A program made the position numbers and the translations under genes. A stretch of DNA of 64,000 nucleotides, taken from NCBI RefSeq assembly GCF_002884445.1, contig NZ_KZ614144.1, forward strand, positions 3,454,094-3,518,093. Direction: 5' to 3'. Positions 27,127 through 36,686 of the stretch are shown one piece after another (position 1 is the stretch's first letter; each line of letters opens with the position of its first letter). The notes beneath the pieces were generated by a model. It worked only from the letters and a program-made list of their open reading frames with translations. It was not told the origin of the DNA and did not search any database. Source of the stretch: Paenibacillus castaneae. Lineage in GTDB: Bacteria; Bacillota; Bacilli; Paenibacillales; Paenibacillaceae.

Positions 27127-28443
27127 TTATGCATGTCCATATGTGCTCATCTCATTTTCTGAGAAATCGGTCTGAATCTCGATCTTGCGTATCCGATTAT
27201 CATCACGCTCACGAATGATTATCGTCATTTGACCACAGATCCAAGGCTCGTCTATAGGCAGATCGGGCTTTTGATTAAACAACCAGCCGCCTATCGTATC
27301 TACTTCCTCGCTTTCAAGATCCGTTCCCGTCGCTTCGTTTACATGCTCAATTAATGCCTTACCATCAATTAAATAGCGCTGATTCTCAATCATTTCAATT
27401 TCTTTTCTCTCATCCGCGTCAAATTCGTCGCGAATATCGCCGACAATTTCCTCAAGAATGTCTTCGATTGTTATAAGTCCTGCTGTGCCCCCATATTCAT
27501 CAAGCAGTATAGCAATATGAACACGTTCAAGCTGCATTTTGCGAAGCAGAGTATTGATTGGCATCACCTCAGGAATCGACATAACCGGCTGCAGCAGCGA
27601 TTTAACATCCACATCACGATCCGTGTCGTAACGCAAGAAAAATTGTTTCGTATTTAGAATGCCTACTATATTGTCCTTACTGCCTTTGGCAACAGGAAAT
27701 CTCGTATATTGCTCTTTCTTAATAACAGCTAAATTAAATTCCTTCGATTGATCAACATACAGACAGACCATATCAGTGCGGGGCACCATGATCTCCTTTG
27801 CAAGCCTTTCGTCGAAATCAAAAATGCGATTAACGTAGCCATACTCGCTTTTGTTAATTTTTCCGCTTTCATAGCTCTCGGACAAAATAATGCGAATTTC
27901 TTCCTCCGAATGCGCCTCATGCTCACTTGCTGGTTTTAAACCTAGAAGGCGCACGAGCCCATTCGCAGATCCGTTTAATAACCAAATAAAAGGATACATC
28001 GCTTTGTAGAAAACAATAATAATTGGCGCTGTCCATTGACTTATTTGCTCTGCTTTATTGATGGCTACGGTCTTCGGAGCAAGCTCGCCAAGTACAACAT
28101 GCAAATAAGTAACAGTAATAAATGAGATAACAAATGATAATACGGTGCTTAGCTCAGCTGCAACATTCAAACGATCGAAGATCGGGTGCAGAAATTGTTC
28201 AACGGTTGGCTCTCCGAGCCAACCAAGTCCAAGCGCTGTAATCGTAATCCCAAGCTGACAGGCTGACAAATAACCATCTAATTTATTTGTTACCTGTTCA
28301 ACAGCTTTCGCGTTTTTAATTCCTTCTGCAACCATCTGATTAACGCGGCTAGAGCGCATCCGGATAATAGCAAATTCCGTCGCGACAAAGAAGGCTGTAA
28401 AGACCAGCAGCAGCACAAATATGAAAAGCTTCAGAACCATCAT
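27127..28443 (-). CDS. hemolysin-family / CNNM-like membrane protein (DUF21, CBS pair, CorC_HlyC)
   Basis: 438 aa, ATG at 28443 after AGGGGAG. Domains in order: DUF21 membrane domain (residues about 1-185; FFVATEFAIIRMRSSRVNQM), paired CBS domains (about 215-335; MVPRTDMVCLYVDQS, HIAILLDEYGGTAGLIT) and a C-terminal CorC_HlyC domain (about 350-425; VDTIGGWLFN). Relatives export or sense Mg2+ (MpfA, YhdP). No hemolytic activity is implied. Next to uppP, 52 bases apart. Confidence 0.9.
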   Translation of the reverse strand: MMVLKLFIFVLLLVFTAFFVATEFAIIRMRSSRVNQMVAEGIKNAKAVEQVTNKLDGYLSACQLGITITALGLGWLGEPTVEQFLHPIFDRLNVAAELSTVLSFVISFITVTYLHVVLGELAPKTVAINKAEQISQWTAPIIIVFYKAMYPFIWLLNGSANGLVRLLGLKPASEHEAHSEEEIRIILSESYESGKINKSEYGYVNRIFDFDERLAKEIMVPRTDMVCLYVDQSKEFNLAVIKKEQYTRFPVAKGSKDNIVGILNTKQFFLRYDTDRDVDVKSLLQPVMSIPEVMPINTLLRKMQLERVHIAILLDEYGGTAGLITIEDILEEIVGDIRDEFDADERKEIEMIENQRYLIDGKALIEHVNEATGTDLESEEVDTIGGWLFNQKPDLPIDEPWICGQMTIIIRERDDNRIRKIEIQTDFSENEMSTYGHA

Positions 28444-28472
28444 TGTCTCCCCTTCCGCAATCATGATGATAA

Positions 28473-28832
28473 TTAATAGCCTACCTCAACGGATGCAATA
28501 ACCACATAAATCAAGTCGTTTTTGTCATCCTTATCCGGCAGCACAATACCGCTTGTTGTAAGCATACCGCCACTCGAAATTTCAACGGTTACTTGACCAT
28601 AAGGAAGCACTGCTTTTACTTGCTCAATATCGAGAAGCTCTTCGTCGCACGGAAGAGCCAGCTTTACCCTTACCTTCATATGATCTAAGCTGCCGCCCGG
28701 CAGTACAGACCGAAGACCTGGCATCGAATTGTGATGAATCGCATTTTGCACGGCACGCACCGATGCTTTTGTAATATTTTGACCGTGAAGATCGCATCCC
28801 ATGCCAATTTCTATAAAAAATAAGTTGTCCAC
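28473..28832 (-). CDS. Lin0512 family protein
   Basis: 119 aa conserved protein of unknown function. Matches the family by FIEIGMGCDLHGQNITKASV, RAVQNAIHHNSMPGL and the central LPCDEELLDIEQVKAVLPYG; small alpha/beta fold. GGAG ribosome site. Downstream gene of a probable unit with the DUF3900 protein (47-base gap). Confidence 0.85.
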   Translation of the reverse strand: MDNLFFIEIGMGCDLHGQNITKASVRAVQNAIHHNSMPGLRSVLPGGSLDHMKVRVKLALPCDEELLDIEQVKAVLPYGQVTVEISSGGMLTTSGIVLPDKDDKNDLIYVVIASVEVGY

Positions 28833-28879
28833 TTAAACAGCCTCTCCTTTATGATCTCATTAAATACCTAACGGCTTCA

Positions 28880-30034
28880 TTACCAAGGCACGTCATCATT
28901 CTCATTCTTTTCCGTATTGATATCATTTATTTGGTCATTCCCCGCAAATTGCGAATCATCTGACGGCTGCTTGCTGCCTATGAGAGGCATAATATCAGTT
29001 AGATCAAGCGGCTGAATCAGTTCAACTGGTGACATTCCTTTATCGAATTGGAAGGCATCGCCTTCGATCACGACCAAATATCGCCCATTATGCTTGGCGA
29101 AATGGATTGACGCCCCGAAGTCTGCCAGCAGCCCCTTCACCGTAACGCTATCGAGCTTGAATGAAAACGGCAAATCAGGCTTTTGCTCAACTAACGCGGC
29201 TGCAGCGACCTCTACCTGCTCAGGTGTCCACCACTCCTGCAGGTCGCGCTTCTCGCTCGCTGCCCATACCTCGACCGCATTTTCCTCTTCACGCCGCTCC
29301 GAGCTCTCATCCTCTTTCCACTTATCGGCAATATATTGATGCACCATCTCAACGACCTGCTCACCCATCACCTCAGGAAGCGGCTTTTCATAGGATACAT
29401 ATTTCAAGAAATCCTCGAAATATCTGGCGTGCGATGCCTGATGGATCTTCAATTCCCAATGCTCGAGCATCCCTTCTTCGGGCATATGCGGATATTGAAT
29501 AGATTTAATGCTGCGAGCGCTAATGGCCATTTCAACCTGTGAGATGAGATTGCGCTCATCCGAAATCCGAGCAATTTTCGGCTCGAAATCACATTTCAAC
29601 AAAAACAAAAACGGCTCGTCGAAATACGTGTTCAGCTTGGACAGAGCTATAATAAATGCCCCGCCTCTAACCGCGCTCGTATCCATATAGATTCGAACGA
29701 GCTCATCAGCGATGCCGATGAATCGATCCTTGGAATCCGCATCACGAAGTCTCTGAAACAAATTATAGTTCTGATTGCTTCCTAGCTCATAGCCGGGCTC
29801 TACCATAAAGCGGCCAATTTTAGTTGGAGCGCCTGCTGAATTGGGATTGCGCTCAACCTTTCTTTTCACGATGCGTTTAAACTCATCATCCAGAAACTTC
29901 TGTATTTCACTATCCTCGTAAGAGTCCTCATCGAGCGTTTGATAATGCTTGAACCGTTTTCCAGAAGAAGTTGCGCTCTCTTCACCATCTGTATGAATTA
30001 CGAAAAAGGATAAATATTGCATATTAAAATCCAC
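28880..30034 (-). CDS. DUF3900-like conserved protein
   Basis: 384 aa cytosolic protein, GTG start 10 bases after GGAGG. Sequence (MQYLSFFVIHTDGEESATSS, SAVRGGAFIIALSKLNTYFD) resembles the DUF3900 family of Bacillales, possibly related in fold to nucleoid-associated NA37/YejK proteins; that link is uncertain. C terminus is polar and acidic (NDINTEKNENDDVPW). Function unknown. Confidence 0.7.
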   Translation of the reverse strand: MDFNMQYLSFFVIHTDGEESATSSGKRFKHYQTLDEDSYEDSEIQKFLDDEFKRIVKRKVERNPNSAGAPTKIGRFMVEPGYELGSNQNYNLFQRLRDADSKDRFIGIADELVRIYMDTSAVRGGAFIIALSKLNTYFDEPFLFLLKCDFEPKIARISDERNLISQVEMAISARSIKSIQYPHMPEEGMLEHWELKIHQASHARYFEDFLKYVSYEKPLPEVMGEQVVEMVHQYIADKWKEDESSERREEENAVEVWAASEKRDLQEWWTPEQVEVAAAALVEQKPDLPFSFKLDSVTVKGLLADFGASIHFAKHNGRYLVVIEGDAFQFDKGMSPVELIQPLDLTDIMPLIGSKQPSDDSQFAGNDQINDINTEKNENDDVPW

Positions 30035-30039
30035 GTCTA

Positions 30040-30564
30040 CTATTCCTCCATGCTAACTAATGTCATCTCCTTAGCATAGCATATCTCGCCTCTTCGGGAC
30101 ATCAGGCGAAGGAAACGAACACGGTTATACCTTTGCAGAGCAATACATGGCAGATTAGCCATTAATGCATACAAGAATAGGATAAGAATGCTCCAACCCG
30201 TATTCCATATTGCAAAAATAGGCATCGCAAGTAGCATACTCCAGTGAGCCCATTCGCCCCGCCGGGTCTCTCTCACAAATTGCTCATAATAGTCGGAAGA
30301 CCTCTCATGCAGACGCTTCTTCGAGAAGCCTCCCCGCAGCCATGCTCCGCCGTCTGGAAGCCATTCCTTCCAGCTTCTGATCCTCAGCGCCTGTTCATGC
30401 CATTTACCTCCTTGCTCGAAGGGAAACAGCTTCACTGCTCCCCTATCTCGCGCAAACCATTGATCAGGCATCCGAATGATGGCATAGCTGATCGTTAAAG
30501 GCATGAAAGCTAATCCTCCAATGTTCAGCAGCCAGATTAGATAGGAAGGTAAGTCAAGGAACAT
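30040..30564 (-). CDS. crtO: glycosyl-4,4'-diaponeurosporenoate acyltransferase (CrtO-like)
   Basis: 174 aa membrane enzyme that adds a fatty acyl chain to the glycosylated carotenoid, the last step of staphyloxanthin-type synthesis. Matches Staphylococcus CrtO over RSWKEWLPDGGAWLRGGFSK, YYEQFVRETRRGEWAHW and LMANLPCIALQRYNRVR. Hydrophobic segments at both ends. Overlaps the 3' end of crtQ by 11 bases, so translation is coupled. Confidence 0.9.
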   Translation of the reverse strand: MFLDLPSYLIWLLNIGGLAFMPLTISYAIIRMPDQWFARDRGAVKLFPFEQGGKWHEQALRIRSWKEWLPDGGAWLRGGFSKKRLHERSSDYYEQFVRETRRGEWAHWSMLLAMPIFAIWNTGWSILILFLYALMANLPCIALQRYNRVRFLRLMSRRGEICYAKEMTLVSMEE

Positions 30565-31693
30565 TAATCTGCCGTCCTTTCCAACTCACCTTTCGCACAA
30601 TAAAAGAGAGGATTAGGGAATAGCTGAACAGCACAATGAAAAACAACATATAAACGGGATAGAACAGCTTTGTATACCATTTGAAGGTTCCACTCTCTCG
30701 CAATCCCCGAGATACGGTTGCAACGGCGAGCGCATAGATGGCCGCTGCTAGAAGCAGCTTCCCTATTGATTCCCCTCCTATTTGAGAAAGCAATCGAATA
30801 GCAGCCGCTGCCAGTCCAGAAAACCATATTATAACCAGCAATAAAGCGATGATTGGCGTTGATCCAGCACCTAGTCCGATGCTTTTGGACCAGCCTTGAA
30901 TGAGCGAGCTCCAGCCCTTCGGATACATACGGAATTGCAGCGATTCTTTTCCAAGCATTAGGCAGGATTGAAGACCATTCGCTTTAAATCGTTTACCCAA
31001 TTGCAAATGCTCCAAAACATCGGAACGTACAGCTTCATGGCCGCCTGTCGCCATATAGTGATCTCTGCTGCATGCCGCGCATGGGCCGAAGCCAGCTGAT
31101 CGAATCGGAATCGCACTGCTTGCGCCGGAACCTGCAGTAATAACCAGATTAAAAAATGCTGACCATTGCTCTCGTGAGGTAGGTACGGCATGTGAAGGCT
31201 GTACTGTTATTAATCCCTCAGCTTGCCTTATATGGCTCATCATTTGCTCGATAAATTCTGAAGAAGGGCGTGTGTCCGCATCCAGAAATAGAAGCAGGTC
31301 TCCCTTCGCTTTCAACGCTCCATTCCAGCATGCCCAGGACTTCCCGATCCAGCCTGGGGGCAGAGGCGGCGCTATAATTACCGCAGCGCCGCAAGCAGCC
31401 GCTGTGGACGAGGTGCCATCCTCTGACCCATCGTCCACGACGATAAGTTCATTCGGCTGCATCGTCTGATTTTTCAAGAGCTGCAGCAGAACCTGCAAGT
31501 TTTCTGCTTCGTTCCGCGCGGGAATAATAACGCTGATCCGGGACCGTATGCTTTTGCCATCTAGCCGCTGAGATTCGCCATTATGCACCACATTCTGCTT
31601 CCTCAGCCTTCTATCCCTCAACCAGAGGGGACAAAATAATAGAAACCCAACTGCAAGACAGCATATATCCCATACATAGTGAAGCAGTTTCAT
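30554..31693 (-). CDS. crtQ: 4,4'-diaponeurosporenoate glycosyltransferase (CrtQ-like)
   Basis: 379 aa GT2-family membrane enzyme glycosylating the C30 carotenoid acid. N-terminal membrane anchor, then the GT-A fold: ISVIIPARNEAENLQVLL, VVDDGSEDGTSS, and metal-binding LFLDADTRP; PPGWIGKSWACWNG is characteristic of the CrtQ group. Three to four C-terminal helices. First gene of crtQ-crtO, divergent from crtP. Genes for the earlier steps (crtM, crtN) are not in this window. Confidence 0.9.
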   Translation of the reverse strand: MKLLHYVWDICCLAVGFLLFCPLWLRDRRLRKQNVVHNGESQRLDGKSIRSRISVIIPARNEAENLQVLLQLLKNQTMQPNELIVVDDGSEDGTSSTAAACGAAVIIAPPLPPGWIGKSWACWNGALKAKGDLLLFLDADTRPSSEFIEQMMSHIRQAEGLITVQPSHAVPTSREQWSAFFNLVITAGSGASSAIPIRSAGFGPCAACSRDHYMATGGHEAVRSDVLEHLQLGKRFKANGLQSCLMLGKESLQFRMYPKGWSSLIQGWSKSIGLGAGSTPIIALLLVIIWFSGLAAAAIRLLSQIGGESIGKLLLAAAIYALAVATVSRGLRESGTFKWYTKLFYPVYMLFFIVLFSYSLILSFIVRKVSWKGRQINVP

Positions 31694-31774
31694 TCTCCTC
31701 CAATCTATTTTTTTAGCTTTTTATTAAAATCGTATTGCGAATAGTATTTCCTGCCGCCAAAGCGAGCAGAATGG

Positions 31775-31800
31775 GATTAATAGACAGAAACATAGGGTAT
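31775..31800 (+). promoter_or_regulatory. sigma-B-like promoter of crtP
   Basis: GATTAA, 14 bases, GGGTAT, one mismatch to the GTTTAA-N12-15-GGGTAT consensus. Correctly placed 36 bases before the crtP ribosome site. Confidence 0.5.
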
Positions 31801-31835
31801 GTACCTATTATCAACTATTTTTTTGTATTCAAATC

Positions 31836-31841
31836 AGGAGG
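31836..31841 (+). promoter_or_regulatory. ribosome binding site fixing the crtP TTG start
   Basis: AGGAGG 10 bases before the TTG at 31852. The longer upstream open frame has no such site and its translation does not look like protein. Confidence 0.8.
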
Positions 31842-31851
31842 TATATCAAAA

Positions 31852-33348
31852 TTGAATAAAAAAGTTGTCGTAATCGGAGGAGGACTCGGTGGTTTATCCG
31901 CCGCAATCAGACTGCGCGCAGACGGACATGACGTTCTCGTACTAGAAAAAAATGAGAGAGCCGGCGGGAAATTAAATATTCGCGAGGGAGAGGGTTATCG
32001 ATTTGATACAGGCCCTTCTATTCTAACTATGCCTTGGGTGCTCGAGCAGCTCTTCGATTCGGCAGGCAGGAAGCTCGAGGATTATATGACACTGAAGCGT
32101 GTAGAACCGCAGTGGCGTGCCAAGTATGAGGATGGAACCCAGCTCGATGTGCTTGGAGATTTACCAGATATGCTGGCACAGATCGGTTCTTTATCTCCAG
32201 CGGATCGGGAGCATTTTATGCGTTATTTAAATTATTGCCGTGAGCAGTATGAACTAAGCCTAAAGAGCATCTATAGACGTTCTATAACTGGTATTTCAGA
32301 TATGCGCCAGCAGCATACACTTAAAGAGCTGCTTGCTATGGACCCGATGAAATCGATGGCCCAGAAAACGGATCATTTCCTGCGTCATCCGCATTTAAAG
32401 CAGCTGTTCAACTTTATGGTGATGTATATCGGTTCATCCCCTTATGCAGCGCCTGCAGCGCTCTCACAGCTCGTATACGTTCAGATGGGTCTCGGCATAT
32501 TTTATGTAGAAGGCGGGATGTACAATATAGCAAGAGGCATGCTTCGTCTATTAGAGGAAATGGACGTTGAAGTGAGGACAGGCAGTGAGGTTCTTGAAGT
32601 ACTAACGGAACAAGGACGAGCAACCGGCGTTCGATTACATAATGAAACCATTCCTTGTGATCTTATCGTATGCAACCTTGAAGCTGTGCCTGCGCTGAAG
32701 AGCATATTTGCTCATCATCCGCAAAGCGCAGCCACGGTTCAAAAGCAAGCCAAATTTGAGCCATCTGTCTCCGGACATGTAATGCTTCTCGGAGTAAATC
32801 GTGTCTATGATGGATTTAAACATCATAACTTCCTGTTCTCCAAAGAGCCTGAACGGGAATTCCAAGATATATTCGTAGCTAAGAAGCCAAGTCTTGACCC
32901 TACTGTATATGTCGGGATTTCATCCAAGAGCGATGCATCGCAGGCACCGGAGGGTTGTGAGAATTGGTTCGTGCTTACTCACGTTCCGCCGCTTCGCGAA
33001 GGAGAGAGCTGGCATACTTACCGCGACTCTTATCGTGAGCTCGTTCTAGATAAGCTGGAGCGGATGGGTGCTCACGGACTGCGAGACCATATCCAATGGG
33101 AGCACGAATTTTTGCCGGACGATATTCGCTCGCTATATGGTTCAAACGGCGGATCGATCTATGGAATCGTTACGGACCGCAAACGAAATGGCGGATTCAA
33201 GATCGCATCTCGCAGTTCGATGCTTGGCAATGTATACTTCGTAGGCGGCTCAACTCATCCAGGCGGCGGTGTGCCAATGGTAACCTTAAGCGGTCAATTA
33301 ACAGCTGATTTAATCCAAGAGGATTTACTTAAGCAAGCTGTTATTTAA
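31852..33348 (+). CDS. crtP: 4,4'-diaponeurosporene oxygenase (CrtP-like carotenoid oxidase)
   Basis: 498 aa FAD enzyme of the phytoene-desaturase family, oxidising the terminal methyl of a C30 carotene towards the carboxylate used by CrtQ. Rossmann GGGLGGLSAAIRL starts at residue 9. CrtP rather than CrtN is favoured by HHNFLFSKEPEREFQDIF, DPTVYVGISSKSDASQAP, GSNGGSIYGIVTDRKRNGGF and the GGSTHPGGGVPMVTLSGQ end, all close to the staphylococcal protein as remembered, and by the adjacent crtQ-crtO. Its last 24 bases overlap the end of the nos gene on the other strand. Confidence 0.9.
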   Translation: MNKKVVVIGGGLGGLSAAIRLRADGHDVLVLEKNERAGGKLNIREGEGYRFDTGPSILTMPWVLEQLFDSAGRKLEDYMTLKRVEPQWRAKYEDGTQLDVLGDLPDMLAQIGSLSPADREHFMRYLNYCREQYELSLKSIYRRSITGISDMRQQHTLKELLAMDPMKSMAQKTDHFLRHPHLKQLFNFMVMYIGSSPYAAPAALSQLVYVQMGLGIFYVEGGMYNIARGMLRLLEEMDVEVRTGSEVLEVLTEQGRATGVRLHNETIPCDLIVCNLEAVPALKSIFAHHPQSAATVQKQAKFEPSVSGHVMLLGVNRVYDGFKHHNFLFSKEPEREFQDIFVAKKPSLDPTVYVGISSKSDASQAPEGCENWFVLTHVPPLREGESWHTYRDSYRELVLDKLERMGAHGLRDHIQWEHEFLPDDIRSLYGSNGGSIYGIVTDRKRNGGFKIASRSSMLGNVYFVGGSTHPGGGVPMVTLSGQLTADLIQEDLLKQAVI

Positions 33349-34443
33349 GCTGTAAGGAGGCAATTGATGACGATAGGCCGGACTCCGCTCCGTATCATCA
33401 AAGCTGCGTTCCCATATTCCAGTAGTTGCGGGAGACATCGGCGGAATGAGCCATGACCAACGCCCGGTAACCTCTCTGCCGACCTCGATCTCCTGCTTCT
33501 CAAAGCGCAGAAACTGCTCGGCGGCTGTATGATGATCAACAATGCTCACGCCGTGCTTCTTAAACGAATGAAGCACGGCCACATTTAATTCCGTTAATGC
33601 GCGGTCCTTCCATAAGGAAGTGTTAGTTGAAGTATTCATTCCAAACAGCTTGGCAACGATCGGCAATTGGTTATAACGGCTCGTATCCGATAAATTCCGA
33701 GCTCCAATTTCTGTGCCCATATACCATCCGTTAAATGGTGCCGCGGCATAGGAAATGCCTCCGATCTCAAGCTCCATATCGGATATAAAAGGTACAGCAT
33801 ACCACCGCAGCTCCAACTGCTCGAACACCACTTCATCTGGATGGGATAAGGGCACCTCCAATACGGCCTCTTTCGGCAAATGAAAGAGCTTCGGCGGCGC
33901 TTCGCCCATCTGAATGACAAGCGGCAGCAGATCAAATCTCGTACCATTGCCTCTCCAGCCAAGCTCCTCGCATACTTTCGTAAAAGCAAGCGAGGATGAG
34001 TCACCTACAATCCCCTCTTCCGTCTGATACCCTGCATAACGGACAAGCTGATGGTTCCATATACGCAGCTTATGTTTCGTATGGCTTGCCGGAAAGATCG
34101 TTATCGCCGGCCTAATCCGACCATTGTTCGTCGCATACTGCATATGTTGAAATATGCGATCGCCAGCCTGAGCTTCATCCATCGTATCGCGAGCATCAAA
34201 TACCTCTAGTGTTTGCCAAAACAAACGTCCGATACAGCGATTATTGTTGCGCCATGCCATCTTCGCTCCGTGCTTCAGCTCTTCGTAGGTGTGGGTATAA
34301 GAGCCCGTTCGGGCAATTTCATTTGATATTTCTTCAATTCGCTGCTTTGCCTCTTCCTCGTTCTTGCCAAGCTCGAAATACGCTTCGCCGATGAAAGCTG
34401 CCGCTGCGTCGATGATATTTATTTCCTCTGTTGTTGTAATCAT
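33325..34443 (-). CDS. nos: nitric oxide synthase oxygenase (bacterial NOS)
   Basis: 372 aa heme enzyme making NO and citrulline from arginine with electrons from separate reductases. ATG at 34443 follows GGAGGGC. The heme-ligand Cys is Cys70 in AWRNNNRCIGRLFW; NNGRIRPAITIFP, FDLLPLVIQM, and NGWYMGTEIGARNL (substrate Glu) are NOS signatures, and WSWLIPPMSP lies in the pterin region. As in other Bacillales, no reductase domain and no N-terminal zinc hook. Reported roles in relatives: protection from oxidative stress and antibiotics. Confidence 0.95.
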   Translation of the reverse strand: MITTTEEINIIDAAAAFIGEAYFELGKNEEEAKQRIEEISNEIARTGSYTHTYEELKHGAKMAWRNNNRCIGRLFWQTLEVFDARDTMDEAQAGDRIFQHMQYATNNGRIRPAITIFPASHTKHKLRIWNHQLVRYAGYQTEEGIVGDSSSLAFTKVCEELGWRGNGTRFDLLPLVIQMGEAPPKLFHLPKEAVLEVPLSHPDEVVFEQLELRWYAVPFISDMELEIGGISYAAAPFNGWYMGTEIGARNLSDTSRYNQLPIVAKLFGMNTSTNTSLWKDRALTELNVAVLHSFKKHGVSIVDHHTAAEQFLRFEKQEIEVGREVTGRWSWLIPPMSPATTGIWERSFDDTERSPAYRHQLPPYSLNNSLLK

Positions 34444-34527
34444 GATGCCTCGCCCTCCAGCAGTCCGAACCACAATCTTCGTTTCCTGATTCGAGATCCT
34501 AATCTTTTGCTACCTATTATACCGAAC

Positions 34528-36609
34528 TTAAGTGTCTTCGCCCAGCAATGAGGTTAGATCTCCAAGATAGAGCAGCTTGAGTTTATGAAGAGCCCTTGTA
34601 CAGCCAACATACAACAGTTTAGCGTCGAGAGGCAGATAGGCATCTGAGCCGGCATTCGCAATGAGAACCGCATCAAACTCCAATCCCTTGGACAAATAGA
34701 CCGGAACTACCGAAAGACCGCCGCCATATGCAGGCTGCTTGCTTTGTACGAGCGAGGCCTCAATACCTTTATCCATTAAGAACGTATGAATTTGATCACA
34801 CTCTAATGCTGTCCGGCCAATGACAGATATCGTCTCATATTCGCCTTTCGCCTGCCATTCCCGGACAGAGGCTTCTATAGATTCAAGCCACTTTTCTTTA
34901 GCAGCTGCTTCAGTGATGACAGGATCGCCGCTTCGGAAGACTGGTACTGCAGGCTTCACGCCTCCGGTCATACCGCCTAATATTTTGTTCGCAAATTCAA
35001 TAATCTCCATCGTAGATCGGTAGCTTCGATTCAGCTCATAGAAACCAATCTGCTCCTCTTCAAACAGCTCTGTCAGCTGTGACCAGCTTTGAACGCCGGT
35101 GTAAGCATGTATCCCCTGCTGCAAATCACCAAGTACCGTCATCGAAGCCGTATGCTGGCACATACGCAGTACGATGAGCTGGAAAGGCGAATAATCCTGT
35201 GCTTCATCGATTACGATATGGTCAAAAGATTGCTTCGGCAAGCCAAACAGCCTAAGCTGGATATAAGCGAGTGCAGCTAAATCCTCTGCTGCCGCCGCCC
35301 CCTTCTTCAACCGCTCAGCCGTATCCTTGGCGATTACCTTCGGAATGCGGTCAGAAGTCTGCTTCCCATAGAATAAGGAAGCATACAGCTGAACTGCTGT
35401 ATAAGCCGGAATCTTCTTCGTATAACTGTTGAATTTCGTCAGCGCCTTGGCTCTTAATTTCTTATCAGCTATGCGCCTCATCTTAAGCTCAGACTCCAGC
35501 CAGCGGCGAATACGGCTAACTAGGCGATCTCGTTTCTTCATGAGCGTCTCTTCGCCGTAATCCGTGTCATACCATTCGCGCATCTGCTCAGGCGAGAGCT
35601 CAAAGCCTTCGATTGGAGAAAACGACGTCGTTGGCAATATGTTTTGAGCAAAGTCAGAAATACGTTCATCGACTATATCCTTAAAAGCCAAGCTGCCTTT
35701 GAAACGACCTGATGCATGCTCGATTTCTTGTAGCGTGCGCTTCTCCTCAAACCAATACGCCATCGTTTCCGAGGAATCATTCACTGTAATCGTTTTCTCA
35801 AGCAGCTCCACGGCCCAATCACTGAAAGTCGTTTGCTGAATATCACCTACGCCGAGTTCCGGCAGTACACCTGATATGTAATCAAGGAACATCTGGTTAG
35901 GCGCGAAAATAATCATTCGCTCCGCTCTCATGCGATCGGCATATTGATAAAGCAAGAAAGCAAGCCGATGAAGAGCAACGGTTGTTTTCCCACTGCCGGC
36001 AACCCCTTGAATAAATAACACTTTATTACGTTCGGCGCGAATAATTAGATCCTGCTCGCCTTGAATCGTCGATACAATATCACGAAGCTTATTGTCTTTG
36101 TTCTCGCCTAGTCTATATAAAAGAAATTCGTCAGTAACCGAGCCTTCCTCTTGGCCGCGCACATAACTGTCGACCATCCGGACAATCTCTCCCTGACGAA
36201 CCATAAGATTCCGCTTTAAATGTATGTACCCTGAAATTTCGCCATCCGGCGAGTCGTATGACACTGATGCTTCGCCGCCTGTAAAAGAATAAAACAAGCT
36301 GGCAACAGGTGCGCGCCAATCGATAACAAGCAGCTCATTGCTGCCTTTCTTCGCCACACCAGCCTTGCCAATATATAAAGGCTTCTCCTCGCCAACCGGC
36401 AGCTCTTGAAAGTCGATCCGACCGAAATAAGGCTCGCGCTTCGATATTTCCAGCCTTAATCTCCGTTCCTCCTGCTGTAAATCGAGCATCTGCTCCGTGA
36501 AATCGTCACCTTTGTAGCGCGGCCCAATTTCTTGCAGCTGCGCCAAAATATCCTGAAGCGATTGCGTTAACCGTTCCTGCTCTTCTTGATAGGCACTTTG
36601 AACTGTCAT
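34528..36609 (-). CDS. helD: RNA polymerase recycling motor ATPase HelD
   Basis: 693 aa superfamily-1 (UvrD/Rep-like) ATPase that removes stalled RNA polymerase from DNA. N-terminal coiled coil (residues 1-60) with YFGRIDF, the segment entering the polymerase secondary channel; Walker A GVAGSGKTTVALHRLAFLLY; Walker B VIDEAQDYSPFQ; motif III LGDLQQGIHAYTG; C-terminal VVPVYLSKGLEFDAVLI and YVGCTRALHKLKLL. RBS AGGAGG 8 bases before ATG. Slightly shorter than B. subtilis HelD. May contribute to rifampicin tolerance as some HelDs do. Confidence 0.92.
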   Translation of the reverse strand: MTVQSAYQEEQERLTQSLQDILAQLQEIGPRYKGDDFTEQMLDLQQEERRLRLEISKREPYFGRIDFQELPVGEEKPLYIGKAGVAKKGSNELLVIDWRAPVASLFYSFTGGEASVSYDSPDGEISGYIHLKRNLMVRQGEIVRMVDSYVRGQEEGSVTDEFLLYRLGENKDNKLRDIVSTIQGEQDLIIRAERNKVLFIQGVAGSGKTTVALHRLAFLLYQYADRMRAERMIIFAPNQMFLDYISGVLPELGVGDIQQTTFSDWAVELLEKTITVNDSSETMAYWFEEKRTLQEIEHASGRFKGSLAFKDIVDERISDFAQNILPTTSFSPIEGFELSPEQMREWYDTDYGEETLMKKRDRLVSRIRRWLESELKMRRIADKKLRAKALTKFNSYTKKIPAYTAVQLYASLFYGKQTSDRIPKVIAKDTAERLKKGAAAAEDLAALAYIQLRLFGLPKQSFDHIVIDEAQDYSPFQLIVLRMCQHTASMTVLGDLQQGIHAYTGVQSWSQLTELFEEEQIGFYELNRSYRSTMEIIEFANKILGGMTGGVKPAVPVFRSGDPVITEAAAKEKWLESIEASVREWQAKGEYETISVIGRTALECDQIHTFLMDKGIEASLVQSKQPAYGGGLSVVPVYLSKGLEFDAVLIANAGSDAYLPLDAKLLYVGCTRALHKLKLLYLGDLTSLLGEDT

Positions 36610-36638
36610 GTCAGTTACCTCCTAAGTTTTTTGTAAAG

Positions 36639-36681
36639 AAAAAAAAGCGAAGCCCCACTATACCATAGGATGACTTCGCAA
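36639..36681 (-). terminator. terminator of the DUF1294 gene
   Basis: GCGAAG ... CTTCGC stem with an eight-base T-run on the minus strand, between the DUF1294 gene and helD. Confidence 0.65.
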
Positions 36682-36686
36682 AGCAA

